From positions 1 to 49,398 of the forward strand of contig CAJQQZ010000095.1 of NCBI GenBank assembly GCA_905480575.1: a stretch of DNA of 49,398 nucleotides, in the 5' to 3' direction. Source of the DNA: an uncultured Alphaproteobacteria bacterium (lineage in GTDB: Bacteria > Pseudomonadota > Alphaproteobacteria > UBA7985 > CAJQQZ01). The translations under genes were made by a program, and so were the position numbers. Under the pieces are notes generated by a model. That model saw nothing but the letters and a program-made list of their open reading frames with translations, did not search any database and was not told the DNA's origin. Shown here piece by piece: positions 1 through 7,918 of this stretch (position 1 is its first letter; every line of letters begins with the position of its first letter).

Positions 1-59
1 CCATGAACCTGGAACACGTTTTTGGCCAAATCTAATCCGATTATGCTAACTTCTGACAT
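1..59 (-). CDS. IS110-family transposase, N-terminal fragment cut by the window edge
   Basis: Reading the minus strand from an ATG at 59 gives 19 complete codons and part of the next, beginning MSEVSIIGLD and continuing LAKNVFQVHG. The GLDLAK segment with the following NVFQVHG is the hallmark start of the RuvC-like DEDD catalytic domain of IS110 recombinases, and the Asp in GLDLAK is the first catalytic acid. A ribosome-binding site reading AAAGGAACG lies just upstream of the ATG (about 60-70). These enzymes excise and insert their element through a circular intermediate guided by a structured RNA. The rest of the gene lies beyond the left edge, so whether it is intact is unknown. Confidence 0.85.
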   Translation of the reverse strand, partial: MSEVSIIGLDLAKNVFQVH

Positions 60-74
60 GGACGTTCCTTTTTG

Positions 75-96
75 ATAATGGTGATCACACCATTAT
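75..96. other. Hairpin in the IS110 leader
   Basis: A perfect 9-bp inverted repeat, ATAATGGTG and CACCATTAT, flanks a 4-nt ATCA loop about 16 nt upstream of the transposase start. A smaller GGGG/CCCC stem (118-131) lies nearer the element end. Subterminal hairpins are common in this family and can act in end recognition or in limiting transposase expression. Which applies here is not known. Confidence 0.6.
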
Positions 97-136
97 TGGC
101 ACAAAGATGCCGATAAAGGGGCGTCCACCCCATCGC

Positions 137-1957
137 TTACCTAGGAACGGCTCTGTCGGTTAATACTCTTGCTTTAACAAAATTGCCGCTGTTTGCTCCG
201 GCGGCTTCCAAATAGAATGTCTCACTTTCTTCATCCCAGAAGAGCTCTGTAATGCGTTGGCTAAGGACGTCGGCTCGTTCGAGATAGAGGCTATTCTGCG
301 TGAAGTCATAAAGAGAGAGGTAGGCGAGAGCCAAAAATGCGTAGTCATCCAGGTTGGCTTTTGTGGTTCCAACCGATCCTTCCAAAGAAAAGCGGCTGAG
401 TTCTTTTGCTTCTTCGTCGTAGTGGATCGCCCAAAGACTGTCTAATGCAGCCTTCGCAGCAATTATGTAAGTGTCTCGTTGTAGTAGCTTTCCCGCTTCT
501 AGCAACGCTCGGATAGCCATCGCGTTCCAGGATGTGAGGGCCTTTTTATCCAGGAACGGCGCAGTCCTTAAGGAGCGAAGATCAAATAGCCTTTGTTTGA
601 GATCTGCAAGGCGTACTTCAAACTGAATTTCATCAATTTTCAACTCCGAAAGGACATCTTCGACGTCCTCTTTAATCAGGTTGTTACCTTCTGGGAGTTC
701 ATAGTCCTCATCAACACCAAAAACCACGCGTGCAAGTTCTTGCTCCTCTTTTGTGAGGTGTTTAATATCTTCCGGCTTCCAGAGATAGAACAACCCTTCG
801 ATGCCTTCACTATCGGCATCGTAGGCGGAAAATAACAATTGGTTTTCACCTCGGAAATCCCGCAAAAGTGAATCAGCGGTTTCAATGGCTACTTCCATGA
901 ATCGGTGAATGCCCGTGAGCGCATAAGCCTCTGAGAAGACAGTGATAAGATTGGCTTGGTTGTACAGCATCTTCTCGAAGTGTGGTGTGGTCCAAGCTGG
1001 ATCGACGGTGTAGCGAAAGAAACCGCCGCCTAAATGATCGTAGAGGCCACCATTAGCCATCATCTTCAACGTCAATAACAAGAACTCTTGGTGTTCTTCG
1101 TCATCCTGACCATCTTTCAATGCGGTGATGAGGTTGGAGAGCAAGACCTCTTGGGGAAACTTGTTTGATTGTCCGAAGCCTCCAAAAGCGAAATCTGCGT
1201 TGGCCGTGAAACTGCTGCGGAATTCTTGGAATAAACCAGGTTCAATTGCCTCTAGTTGGTTCTGCGGTTCCTGAACAATCCCAACCGCTTCTTTGATCCT
1301 AGCAGCATAGGTGTTGATTTCGGTGCGCTGTAACCTCCAGCCTTCCTCAACGCGCTTCAGGGTCTCCAGGAAAGCCTCAGGCGGCTGGTAGAGGTCTAAG
1401 AAAAAAGGGGTGCCATCGGGAAGGGCGAAGACAGTCAAAGGCCACCCACCTTGCCCGAGGGTCAGCTCTGCGGCTGTCATATAGCTGTGATCCAGGGCCG
1501 GGTGCTGCTCACGGTCTATGAGGACGGGCACAAAGTGTTGGTTGATAAACTCAGCAATCTCGAGGTTCTCAAACGATTCCCGTTCCATAACGTGGCACCA
1601 ATGGCAGGACGAATACCCAATAGATATGAAGATGGGTTTGTTTTTGAGTTCGGGAGCAAGCCCTGTAAGTCCATCCCAACTACGCCAATTTACTGGATTG
1701 AGAGAGTGGTTCACCAAATAGGGCGTTTCAGCCTCAATCAGCGAATTGATGAAACGAGGATTGCCTGTATTGTCCTTATGATGTGGGGCAATCGGCTTCT
1801 CCGCTTGATAGTTGTGCCACCAAGCGTCGCCAACGACCGCTGGTTCAGCCGTTGCGTTGGTGCAAATGAACCCGAAAGAAGTTAGCAGTAGGACGAAGGT
1901 TCGAGTTTTAGTTCCCGAAAAGATCCGGTGCGTTACCTTGTGCGCCAGAGCCCGCAA
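137..1957 (-). pseudogene. Secreted DUF255 (YyaL-type) thioredoxin-domain protein, 3' end lost to the IS insertion
   Basis: The protein has an N-terminal hydrophobic signal-like stretch (FVLLLTSFGF, then NATA) followed by the DUF255 thioredoxin-like domain with a CHWC motif inside YSSCHWCHVMERESF, the GGWPLTVF block, and a long alpha/alpha-barrel region including the GGGFFRYTVD and HFEKMLYNQA motifs. Members are usually about 650-700 residues; this frame gives about 606 and stops right after DRAVPR, where the family normally continues with PSGN and a further 80-100 residues. The break coincides with the IS110 leader, so insertional truncation is the simplest reading. The start is uncertain: there is no ATG between the end of bamE and the signal peptide, and the best candidate is a TTG at 1957 inside the 3' end of bamE. 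The thioredoxin fold could still be made, but loss of function is likely. Confidence 0.8.
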
Positions 1958-2396
1958 AGCGTCCGATATTACCAAACATTTGTTCAAGGAAAGTAACCTC
2001 TCTACCAGTCGTCGGAGTTTTCCGATCATTTGGATTGATACGACGACCGTCTTTATAAGAGTAGGCTTTGGCGGCGCGGTACACGCCGGTGTTATCGAAT
2101 TTGATAGCCAGAACCGTTTGCCGAAGCGTCTTAGGGTCATAAAAGGCGACTTGGCTTGTTTTGCGGCTAATGTAATACCAGGTATTGTCATTGAATGTAG
2201 AAAGAGAGGATGGTGAGCCCAGTGCTTCTCTAACGTCTCCACGTCGACTGACCCCAACTTGCAACTTCTTGACCGCTTCTGCCTTCGGGAAATTACCATG
2301 ATTCCTGACGGTTGGTGCACAGGAAGCAGTGAAAATTAAGATGAAAAGCAAAGCTGAAAGCTTAAACAGTCGCAGGGTCATTGAGCAATAATTCAT
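1908..2396 (-). CDS. bamE: BamE/SmpA/OmlA-family outer-membrane assembly lipoprotein
   Basis: An N-terminal lipoprotein signal (LFKLSALLFILIF) ends in a TASC lipobox whose Cys would be lipidated. The mature part carries the BamE fold signature: a helix ending QVGVSRRGDVREALGSP, then WYYISRKTSQVAFYDP and a final strand ending LAIKFDNTGV. BamE is a small subunit of the BAM complex that inserts beta-barrel proteins in the outer membrane. A long C-terminal tail with GTEN-like loop residues follows, as in alphaproteobacterial homologues. The ATG at 2396 was preferred over a TTG at 2426 and an ATG at 2381 because it has an AGG about nine bases upstream. It is transcribed away from the CBP3 operon, and its 3' end overlaps the start of the DUF255 gene. 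Confidence 0.88.
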   Translation of the reverse strand: MNYCSMTLRLFKLSALLFILIFTASCAPTVRNHGNFPKAEAVKKLQVGVSRRGDVREALGSPSSLSTFNDNTWYYISRKTSQVAFYDPKTLRQTVLAIKFDNTGVYRAAKAYSYKDGRRINPNDRKTPTTGREVTFLEQMFGNIGRFAGSGAQGNAPDLFGN

Positions 2397-2503
2397 GTAA
2401 ATAGGCCTAGAAGCTTGTTGTGGCAAAAATTTGTCACCAGCTGTTTGGTCTTCAATAGACTCTTTTTACTAAGAAAAGAAGAAATTTGTGAAAAGGTACT
2501 AAG

Positions 2504-3073
2504 GTGAATTTGCTTGGATTAGTAAGCTCTTTCTTTAGATCTGGGACTCCGGTTGTCGAAAACCTCTTTACGGTTGTTTTAGAACAAACGCGCAAACCGG
2601 TTTTCTACAGAGAACTGGCGGTGCCGGATTGTTATGATGGTCGTTTCGACTTCCTGTGCCTCAACGCCCATCTGGCGGCTCGTCGGTTGCAAACGGTGCC
2701 GGGGGCAGAGGGGAAGAAACTCGCGCGCACTTTCATTGAGCGCCTTTGTATCGAGTTCGAAAGAGCGAGCCGCAACATTGGTGTCAGTGATGTATCTGTT
2801 GGAAAACATGTTCGGCGCATGTCACAAGGATATTATGGTCGCGCTGAGGCCTATGAAGCGGCGATACAGGAAGCGGACAATGAACTTTTGGCACAAGCGC
2901 TCAAACGCAATCTGTACGCAAAGAGCGAAATCGAAGTTTCAGAGTTTGTTTTGACTAAGATGTGCGCCTATATCGTAGAAGCAACCAAACATCTGGATCA
3001 GCAAAGTGACCAAGATTTGATCACAGGGCAGATCGATTTCCCCCAGCCTGCAGAAGATGTGAGTTCCTTATGA
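2504..3073 (+). CDS. Ubiquinol-cytochrome c chaperone (CBP3 family)
   Basis: This 189-residue protein matches the Ubiq_cyt_C_chap family: YRELAVPDCYDGRFDFLCLNAHLAARRL near residues 30-60, then IGVSDVSVGKHVRRMSQGYYGRAEAYEAA in the middle. Mitochondrial Cbp3 binds nascent cytochrome b and promotes assembly of the bc1 complex; alphaproteobacterial homologues are presumed to have a related role. The start is a GTG at 2504 with an AAAAGG site upstream. The stop overlaps the ATG of the next gene, so translation is probably coupled. Its place beside DUF177 and rpmF is typical for alphaproteobacteria. Confidence 0.85.
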   Translation: MNLLGLVSSFFRSGTPVVENLFTVVLEQTRKPVFYRELAVPDCYDGRFDFLCLNAHLAARRLQTVPGAEGKKLARTFIERLCIEFERASRNIGVSDVSVGKHVRRMSQGYYGRAEAYEAAIQEADNELLAQALKRNLYAKSEIEVSEFVLTKMCAYIVEATKHLDQQSDQDLITGQIDFPQPAEDVSSL

Positions 3074-3636
3074 CGTCCAAAGACACTAAACGTTTCTTTT
3101 CTTTTGAAGATGTCAAGCAAGACGAACTGGTTTTTTCTTGGGAGCCGTCTCAGGAACTGTATGATGAATTGATTGAGGAACTCAACCTTGTCATATTAAA
3201 GAACACAGTTCTAAATGGACGGTTTGTAACGAGAAAACATGGGCGATTGTTGAAGTTGCAGGGAAGTTTGAAGGCCGATGTGGTGCAATCATGTGGCATT
3301 ACCCTAGAGCCGATCAAAACAAAAATTACCGAAGAACTGGATTGCTCGTTTACTCGGGAACAAGATCTCAACCGTTGGCAACTAGAGAACGTCACCGAAG
3401 TTATCGTTTCGTTGGACGAACAAGATCCTCCAGATGTGATTGGCCCCGAAGGAGTAGATTTATTTGAAGTTTGCCGGGAGCATCTGTCACTCCTGATTCC
3501 ACCTTTTCCGCGTAAAGCAGAATTGGCCAATCAAGATGCTTTGGCTGTTTCAACCGGTCCTGATTTGGATAGCGACAAGAAACCAAATCCTTTTGCAGCC
3601 TTGGCCGGACTAAAGGAAGCAGGCAAGAAGGGCTAG
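3070..3636 (+). CDS. YceD/DUF177-family protein
   Basis: This 188-residue acidic protein carries the DUF177 core: a beta-rich segment with RHGRLLKLQGSL-like and ADVVQSCGITLEPI residues around 55-80, then an acidic stretch and VDLFEVCREHLSLLIPPFPRK around 125-150. In bacteria and plastids DUF177 proteins are linked to 23S rRNA accumulation or ribosome assembly and are commonly encoded just before rpmF, as here. It overlaps the previous gene by ATGA and is followed after 83 bp by rpmF. A C-terminal PNPFAALAGLK motif is typical of the alphaproteobacterial branch. Confidence 0.88.
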   Translation: MTSKDTKRFFSFEDVKQDELVFSWEPSQELYDELIEELNLVILKNTVLNGRFVTRKHGRLLKLQGSLKADVVQSCGITLEPIKTKITEELDCSFTREQDLNRWQLENVTEVIVSLDEQDPPDVIGPEGVDLFEVCREHLSLLIPPFPRKAELANQDALAVSTGPDLDSDKKPNPFAALAGLKEAGKKG

Positions 3637-3719
3637 GATAGCAAATAGCACTTGCAGTCAGAGCCAAACCTGTCTAAAACGCGCCCAAGTTTTCACCCAT
3701 TCCAATTGAGTACCATAAA

Positions 3720-3899
3720 ATGGCAGTTCCTAAGTCAAAAATTTCGCGTTCCAGACGCAATATGCGCCGTTCGCACGACGCTCTTACTGCGCCAAGTTAC
3801 CAGGAATGCTCAAACTGTGGCGAACACAAGCGTCCGCACCATGTTTGCGCTAGCTGTGGCGACTATGCAGGTCGTGAGGTTATCAGCGTCGAAGATTAA
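3720..3899 (+). CDS. rpmF: 50S ribosomal protein L32
   Basis: A short 59-codon gene starting [20 protein letters not shown] and ending ISVED. It has the four-cysteine zinc-ribbon pattern of L32 (Cys30, Cys33, Cys43, Cys46; CSNC and CASC). L32 sits near the peptidyl-transferase region and exit tunnel of the large subunit. The basic N-terminus and APSYQEC block are diagnostic. It lies between DUF177 and plsX, the usual arrangement. Confidence 0.97.
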   Translation: MAVPKSKISRSRRNMRRSHDALTAPSYQECSNCGEHKRPHHVCASCGDYAGREVISVED

Positions 3900-3923
3900 G
3901 GTCTCGAACTGATACTAGCTTTG

Positions 3924-3948
3924 AATCCCTGGACTTGTTCCGGGGATT
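3924..3948 (+). terminator. Hairpin between rpmF and plsX (possible attenuator)
   Basis: AATCCCTGG and CCGGGGATT pair over nine positions (one G-U) around a 7-nt loop, 25 nt after the rpmF stop. No run of T follows, so it is a poor intrinsic terminator. It could stabilise the upstream mRNA or lower plsX expression relative to rpmF. Confidence 0.45.
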
Positions 3949-4035
3949 TGCCGTTTAGGCGTATGAAATTTGTTGCTCTTGGCGCAATCATGCCTAGATT
4001 AGAGTCGATTGATCTAAAGGAAGCGGGCTAAAGCT

Positions 4036-5061
4036 TTGAGTAAGAAATCTGTTATCGTAGCGCTTGACGCAATGGGGGGCGACAAAGCGCCTAAGATTGT
4101 CCTGCAAGGGGCCGAAATCGCCCGTAAACGTTACCCAGAAATGAAGTTTATCATCTTTGGTGACACGGCTAAGATTCGCCCTCATATTGACAAACGTCGG
4201 CAGCTGGCTGAAATCTCTACTTTGGTTCACACTGACGTTGTTGTTTCCGGTGAAGAAAAACCTTCCAATGCTATTCGTGGCCCGTTGAAATTGTCTTCCA
4301 TGCGTTTAGCTGTGGAAGCAGTGAAGAACGGCGATGCGGATTGTGTGGTGTCGGCAGGAAACACCGGTGCCTTGATGGCTCTGTCTAAGATTATTTTCCG
4401 CATGTTGCCTGGCATTGACCGGCCTGCGATTTCTTCTTTCTTTCCGACACTGCGTGGTGAATCCGTAATGTTGGATCTGGGGGCGAACATACAATGCGAT
4501 GCCGATAACTTGGTCCAGTTTGCGGTAATGGGCAATGTCTTTGCCCGCATTGCATTAGGTGCCAATCATCCATCCATTGGATTGTTGAACGTTGGGACGG
4601 AAGATAAAAAGGGCCATGACGAGCTTCAGGAAGCCCATGCGCGGTTGAGTGATGCTAATATACCTGGAAAGTATATCGGCTTCATAGAAGGCGATGATAT
4701 AGCCTCTGGCAAAACCGATGTTGTGGTTACTGACGGGTTTACAGGGAACATCGCTTTGAAAACGGCTGAAGGTACAGCCAACCTAACAACTGAGTTTCTA
4801 AAGCGAACATTTCGCTCTTCTATTTTTGCTCAATTAGGTTACCTTTTTGCCGCTCGGTCTATGAGAAAACTGAAGCACAGGCTGGACCCGCGCCGCTACA
4901 ATGGGGCAATTTTTCTGGGCTTAAACGGAATTACGGTTAAATCTCACGGCGGCACTGATGGATTTGGGTTCGCAAACGCCATTGGCGTAGCGCATGACAT
5001 GGTGAGGGCAGACGTCAAGGACAAAATTAAGGCCGACCTTGCTGCAGTAGAAAATTTCTAA
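4036..5061 (+). CDS. plsX: Phosphate acyltransferase PlsX
   Basis: PlsX makes acyl-phosphate from acyl-ACP and phosphate, the first step of the PlsX/PlsY route to phosphatidic acid; it is a peripheral membrane enzyme. The 341-residue length is normal. Diagnostic blocks are ALDAMGGDKAPK near the N-terminus, SAGNTGALMALSK near residue 110, RPAISSFFPTL, LDLGAN, and TDGFTGNIALKTAEG near residue 235. The start is a TTG at 4036 giving MSKKSVIVALDAMGGD, which fits the family. It follows rpmF as usual, but the next gene is a HIT protein rather than fabH, which is found 24 kb away on the other strand. Confidence 0.95.
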   Translation: MSKKSVIVALDAMGGDKAPKIVLQGAEIARKRYPEMKFIIFGDTAKIRPHIDKRRQLAEISTLVHTDVVVSGEEKPSNAIRGPLKLSSMRLAVEAVKNGDADCVVSAGNTGALMALSKIIFRMLPGIDRPAISSFFPTLRGESVMLDLGANIQCDADNLVQFAVMGNVFARIALGANHPSIGLLNVGTEDKKGHDELQEAHARLSDANIPGKYIGFIEGDDIASGKTDVVVTDGFTGNIALKTAEGTANLTTEFLKRTFRSSIFAQLGYLFAARSMRKLKHRLDPRRYNGAIFLGLNGITVKSHGGTDGFGFANAIGVAHDMVRADVKDKIKADLAAVENF

Positions 5062-5070
5062 GAATCTGAA

Positions 5071-5511
5071 ATGAGTGATCCAAACAACTGTCTTTTTTGT
5101 AAGATCGGCTCCGGAAAGATCCCTTCATACAAGGTCTATGAAGATGACGATCTGCTAGCATTCTTGGACATAGCACCAATCCGCGATGGTCACGTGCTGA
5201 TCATTCCTAAATCCCATCACGATTATTTCGATGACCTGCCCGAAGAATTGGCGGCGAAAATCATCGTTCTGGCCCAAAAAATGGCCAAGGTCCAGAAGCG
5301 GTTATACGGTGTCAAACGCGTTGGGATCATGTTCACAGGGGTTGATGTTGAGCACGCCCATTGCCATGTTGTCCCAATGGTCAAAGCCAGTGACATTACC
5401 TCTCGACAGTATATCACCAATGATGATCTCGAGTTTGCGCCTAGACCACATGCTGATGCAGAAGAGCTCTCGGTGATCAGCAAGCAAATACAGGCCGGAT
5501 TAAGCGCGTAA
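5071..5511 (+). CDS. HIT-family (histidine triad) nucleotide-binding protein
   Basis: This 146-residue protein begins with the HIT zinc/entry motif CLFCKIGSGKIPSYKVYEDD and contains DIAPIRDGHVLIIPKSHHDYF. The triad HAHCHV (pattern HxHxHxx) is near residues 95-100. HIT hydrolases act on purine nucleoside phosphoramidates or dinucleoside polyphosphates; the natural substrate here is unknown. It starts 9 bp after plsX and is probably the last gene of that operon. Its stop codon lies in the first copy of a short tandem repeat. Confidence 0.9.
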   Translation: MSDPNNCLFCKIGSGKIPSYKVYEDDDLLAFLDIAPIRDGHVLIIPKSHHDYFDDLPEELAAKIIVLAQKMAKVQKRLYGVKRVGIMFTGVDVEHAHCHVVPMVKASDITSRQYITNDDLEFAPRPHADAEELSVISKQIQAGLSA

Positions 5512-5538
5512 TCCCTTAAAAGCGCGTAAACCCTTAAT
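5503..5538. repeat. Adjacent tandem duplication of an 18-bp unit at a convergent gene junction
   Basis: AGCGCGTAATCCCTTAAA (5503-5520) is followed directly by AGCGCGTAAACCCTTAAT (5521-5538), 16 of 18 positions identical. Copy 1 supplies the TAA of the HIT gene and copy 2 contains the minus-strand stop of the SDR gene. Confidence 0.8.
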
Positions 5539-6322
5539 AGTACCTCTCCGACGGTCCTTTGTATTCTTGGATCGTGTTGCCGCCGTCAATTGTGATCAGT
5601 TGTCCCGTTAGATATGAGGCTTCTTCACTGGCTAGAAATACGACGACGTGACCAATTTCCTCTGGTGTGCCTGATCGACCAACTGGTGTGTTTGTGCCAG
5701 CATAGTTTTCCTCTTCACTAGAGGAGGGTGTTTTTATCCAACCTGGCCCCACTGAGTTGACCGTTATGTTGTGTGGTCCACCCTCGATGGCTTGCGCGCG
5801 CGTCATGCCAAAGATAGCACCTTTGGCCGCCGAGTAGATTGTCCCTTTAGGATTAGATACGATTGGACCGGTAACTGAGGACATGTGAATGATGCGGCCA
5901 TAATTACGCTCGATCATTCCGGGGAATATCCTGCGAGTGACATGAAAGACCGTCGAAAGGTTCATATCCATGCCCTTACGCCATTCATCGTCACTAATGT
6001 CCTGAACCAACTTCGACGGCTCGTCGTAGCCAACGTTAACCATCCCCGCATTGTTGAACACAATGTCGATAGGACCGAGGGCACTTTCAGCACCGCAAAT
6101 CAATGCCTCAACTTGTTCTACATCGGTAAGGTCGGCGGGAAGAGCGAAGGTCTCGCCTTCTACACTTCCCATTTCATTTAGACGTTCAAAGATACGATCC
6201 GTTGTTGAGCTAATCGCAACCTTCGCACCGGCCGCTCTCAACAGTTTCGCTGTCGCGAACCCAATGCCACCATCACTGCCACAGCCGGTAACGAGTGCAA
6301 TCTTTCCTACAACGCCTGGCAA
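5534..6322 (-). CDS. SDR-family NAD(P)-dependent oxidoreductase
   Basis: A 262-residue classical short-chain dehydrogenase. It has the cofactor motif VTGCGSDGGIG near the N-terminus (one residue longer than the usual TGxxxGIG), FNNAG around residue 90, catalytic MSSV and YSAAK, and a C-terminal YLTGQLITIDGG block. The start is a TTG at 6322, two bases after the stop of the upstream aldehyde dehydrogenase, so the two are co-transcribed and probably act in one pathway, with an alcohol oxidised to an aldehyde and then to an acid (inference). The exact substrate cannot be read from sequence. Confidence 0.85.
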   Translation of the reverse strand: MPGVVGKIALVTGCGSDGGIGFATAKLLRAAGAKVAISSTTDRIFERLNEMGSVEGETFALPADLTDVEQVEALICGAESALGPIDIVFNNAGMVNVGYDEPSKLVQDISDDEWRKGMDMNLSTVFHVTRRIFPGMIERNYGRIIHMSSVTGPIVSNPKGTIYSAAKGAIFGMTRAQAIEGGPHNITVNSVGPGWIKTPSSSEEENYAGTNTPVGRSGTPEEIGHVVVFLASEEASYLTGQLITIDGGNTIQEYKGPSERYY

Positions 6323-6324
6323 GT

Positions 6325-7761
6325 TTAAACGCCCATTTCTGTTACGAATTTGGTTCGCAAGAATGCGTCGAGGCCTTCCGTTCCTCCTTCTGAACCATAT
6401 CCTGATTCATTAACGCCGCCAAATGGGGTTTCAGGCATAGAGACAAAGGGATGATTCACGCCAACCAAGCCAACCTCAAGGGCGGCTTCGATCTTTGCTG
6501 CTTTTTCGCCATCGGACGTGAAGACATAAGAAGCCAGGCCAAAGGGCAGGGAGTTTGCCCGCTCTACTACTTCATCAAACGAGGAGAAATTCGAAATCGG
6601 TGCTAAGGGGCCAAACGGTTCTTCGGTCATTATCTTGGCGTTGTCAGGAACGTCACTCATGACGGTGGGGGCATAGAAGTACCCTTGATTGCCCATTCGT
6701 TCACCGCCTGTCACGATGTTGGCGCCGTGAGCTTTGGCATCATTGACGAAGTCATCCATGACCTCCAAACGGCGATCAGCGATCAATGGACCCATTTGAA
6801 CACCATCATCCATGCCATTGCCAACTTTCAGGGCCTCAGCACGTTCCCTGAAACCTTCAACAAATTTCTTGTATGAGCTATCTTGGACGTAGAACCTTGT
6901 TGGGGAAATACAAACCTGCCCCGCATTACGGAACTTAAATCCGGCGACAGCATCAAGAGCTTTGTCGATATCTGCGTCATCGAAAACGATGACAGGCGAA
7001 TGTCCACCTAACTCCATCGTACAACGCTTCAACGTTTCGGCCGATAGCTTTTGAAGATGTTTGCCGACTGGAATGGAACCGGTGAATGACATCTTTCTAG
7101 GTATCCATGAAGCCAACAGATGTTCTGACACATCGCTTGGGACACCAAAAACGACGTTTAACACACCTGGTGGCAACCCTGCGTCTTGGAAACAGCGTGC
7201 TATGGCCACTGCGGTACCAGGTGTTTCTTCACTGGGCTTGATAATGATCGAACATCCGGCGGCAAGAGCGCCTGCTACTTTTCGAATGACGTTGGTGCCA
7301 GGGAAGTTCCAAGCAACGAAGGCAACAGCTGGGCCTACAGGCTCCTTCACGACCATTTGCCGAGCACCTGGGATACGGGGCGGAATAAGACGGCCGTAAG
7401 CCCGTTTGCCCTCTTCGCCATACCAACGGGCAACGTCGGCGACAAAATTCAGTTCTACTTTCGATTCAGGGAAGGGCTTGCCCATTTCTAACGTCAAAGT
7501 TGCGGCAATCGAGTCAATTCTCTCAATCATCAAATCAGCGGCTTTGCTGATGACGGCTTGTCGTTGGATGGCGGAAGTCGCCTTCCAAACATTGAAACCA
7601 TCTGCACTTGCCTGGAGCGCACGGTCTAAGTCTGCCGAGCTCGCGTGAGGAACCTGGGCTATGATCTCTTCTGTTGCAGGATTAAGAACGTCTTGTGTTA
7701 CGCCATCGCTGCCTTGGCAATATTCGCCAGCAATCAACATCTCTAGTTTTTCGTTATACAT
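6325..7761 (-). CDS. NAD(P)-dependent aldehyde dehydrogenase, succinate-semialdehyde dehydrogenase type
   Basis: A 478-residue ALDH with all catalytic landmarks: WNFPGTN (oxyanion Asn), MELGGHSPVIVFDDADID (general-base Glu), NAGQVCISPTRFYV (nucleophilic Cys) and EEPFGPLAPI. The SPTRFYV context and overall length resemble GabD-like semialdehyde dehydrogenases more than betaine-aldehyde or retinal types, but that split is only suggestive. The ATG at 7761 follows an AGGGA site. It is first of a two-gene unit with the downstream SDR and is divergent from terC. Confidence 0.88.
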   Translation of the reverse strand: MYNEKLEMLIAGEYCQGSDGVTQDVLNPATEEIIAQVPHASSADLDRALQASADGFNVWKATSAIQRQAVISKAADLMIERIDSIAATLTLEMGKPFPESKVELNFVADVARWYGEEGKRAYGRLIPPRIPGARQMVVKEPVGPAVAFVAWNFPGTNVIRKVAGALAAGCSIIIKPSEETPGTAVAIARCFQDAGLPPGVLNVVFGVPSDVSEHLLASWIPRKMSFTGSIPVGKHLQKLSAETLKRCTMELGGHSPVIVFDDADIDKALDAVAGFKFRNAGQVCISPTRFYVQDSSYKKFVEGFRERAEALKVGNGMDDGVQMGPLIADRRLEVMDDFVNDAKAHGANIVTGGERMGNQGYFYAPTVMSDVPDNAKIMTEEPFGPLAPISNFSSFDEVVERANSLPFGLASYVFTSDGEKAAKIEAALEVGLVGVNHPFVSMPETPFGGVNESGYGSEGGTEGLDAFLRTKFVTEMGV

Positions 7762-7878
7762 CGTCGTTCCCTGAAATGATTCTGTCTGAACGACAACCTA
7801 TTACAGCGGACCGATAAGGCAAGGTTTCTTATTCGGGCTTTCATAAAATTTTCGAGTCCGCTATTTAGTCCTTAATGA

Positions 7879-7895
7879 CGTCATATTTGATGACG
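7879..7895. promoter_or_regulatory. Inverted repeat upstream of terC
   Basis: CGTCAT and ATGACG form a perfect 6-bp dyad around ATTTG, 24 nt before the terC start in the divergent ALDH/terC region. The left arm overlaps a TGACGTCA palindrome. It could be an operator or a small leader hairpin; no regulator is identified. Confidence 0.35.
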
Positions 7896-7918
7896 CTAAC
7901 TTTCTTAAGGTCTGATCG

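Larger units (their letters stand above)
1..142 (-). mobile_element. End of an IS110-family insertion sequence (partial)
   Basis: The minus strand carries the start of an IS110-type transposase at 1-59, preceded by a non-coding leader that runs to the broken end of the DUF255 gene near 137-145. The junction is placed here because the DUF255 reading frame is intact up to the residues DRAVP and then changes into the leader. The leader is only about 80 nt. In the IS110 family the guide (bridge/seek) RNA is encoded upstream of the transposase in the IS110 subgroup and downstream in the IS1111 subgroup, so the short leader favours an IS1111-like layout with the RNA gene outside this window (inference). 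The exact boundary base cannot be fixed from one end. Confidence 0.75.

Noticed and set aside
1893-1904. GGTTCGAG resembling a tRNA T-arm
   Set aside because: No acceptor, D or anticodon stem can be built around it; it lies within the DUF255 signal region.
7061-7491. Two plus-strand open frames of about 100 codons opposite the first aldehyde dehydrogenase
   Set aside because: They are antisense to strongly supported ALDH catalytic regions and have no independent start signal or family match.
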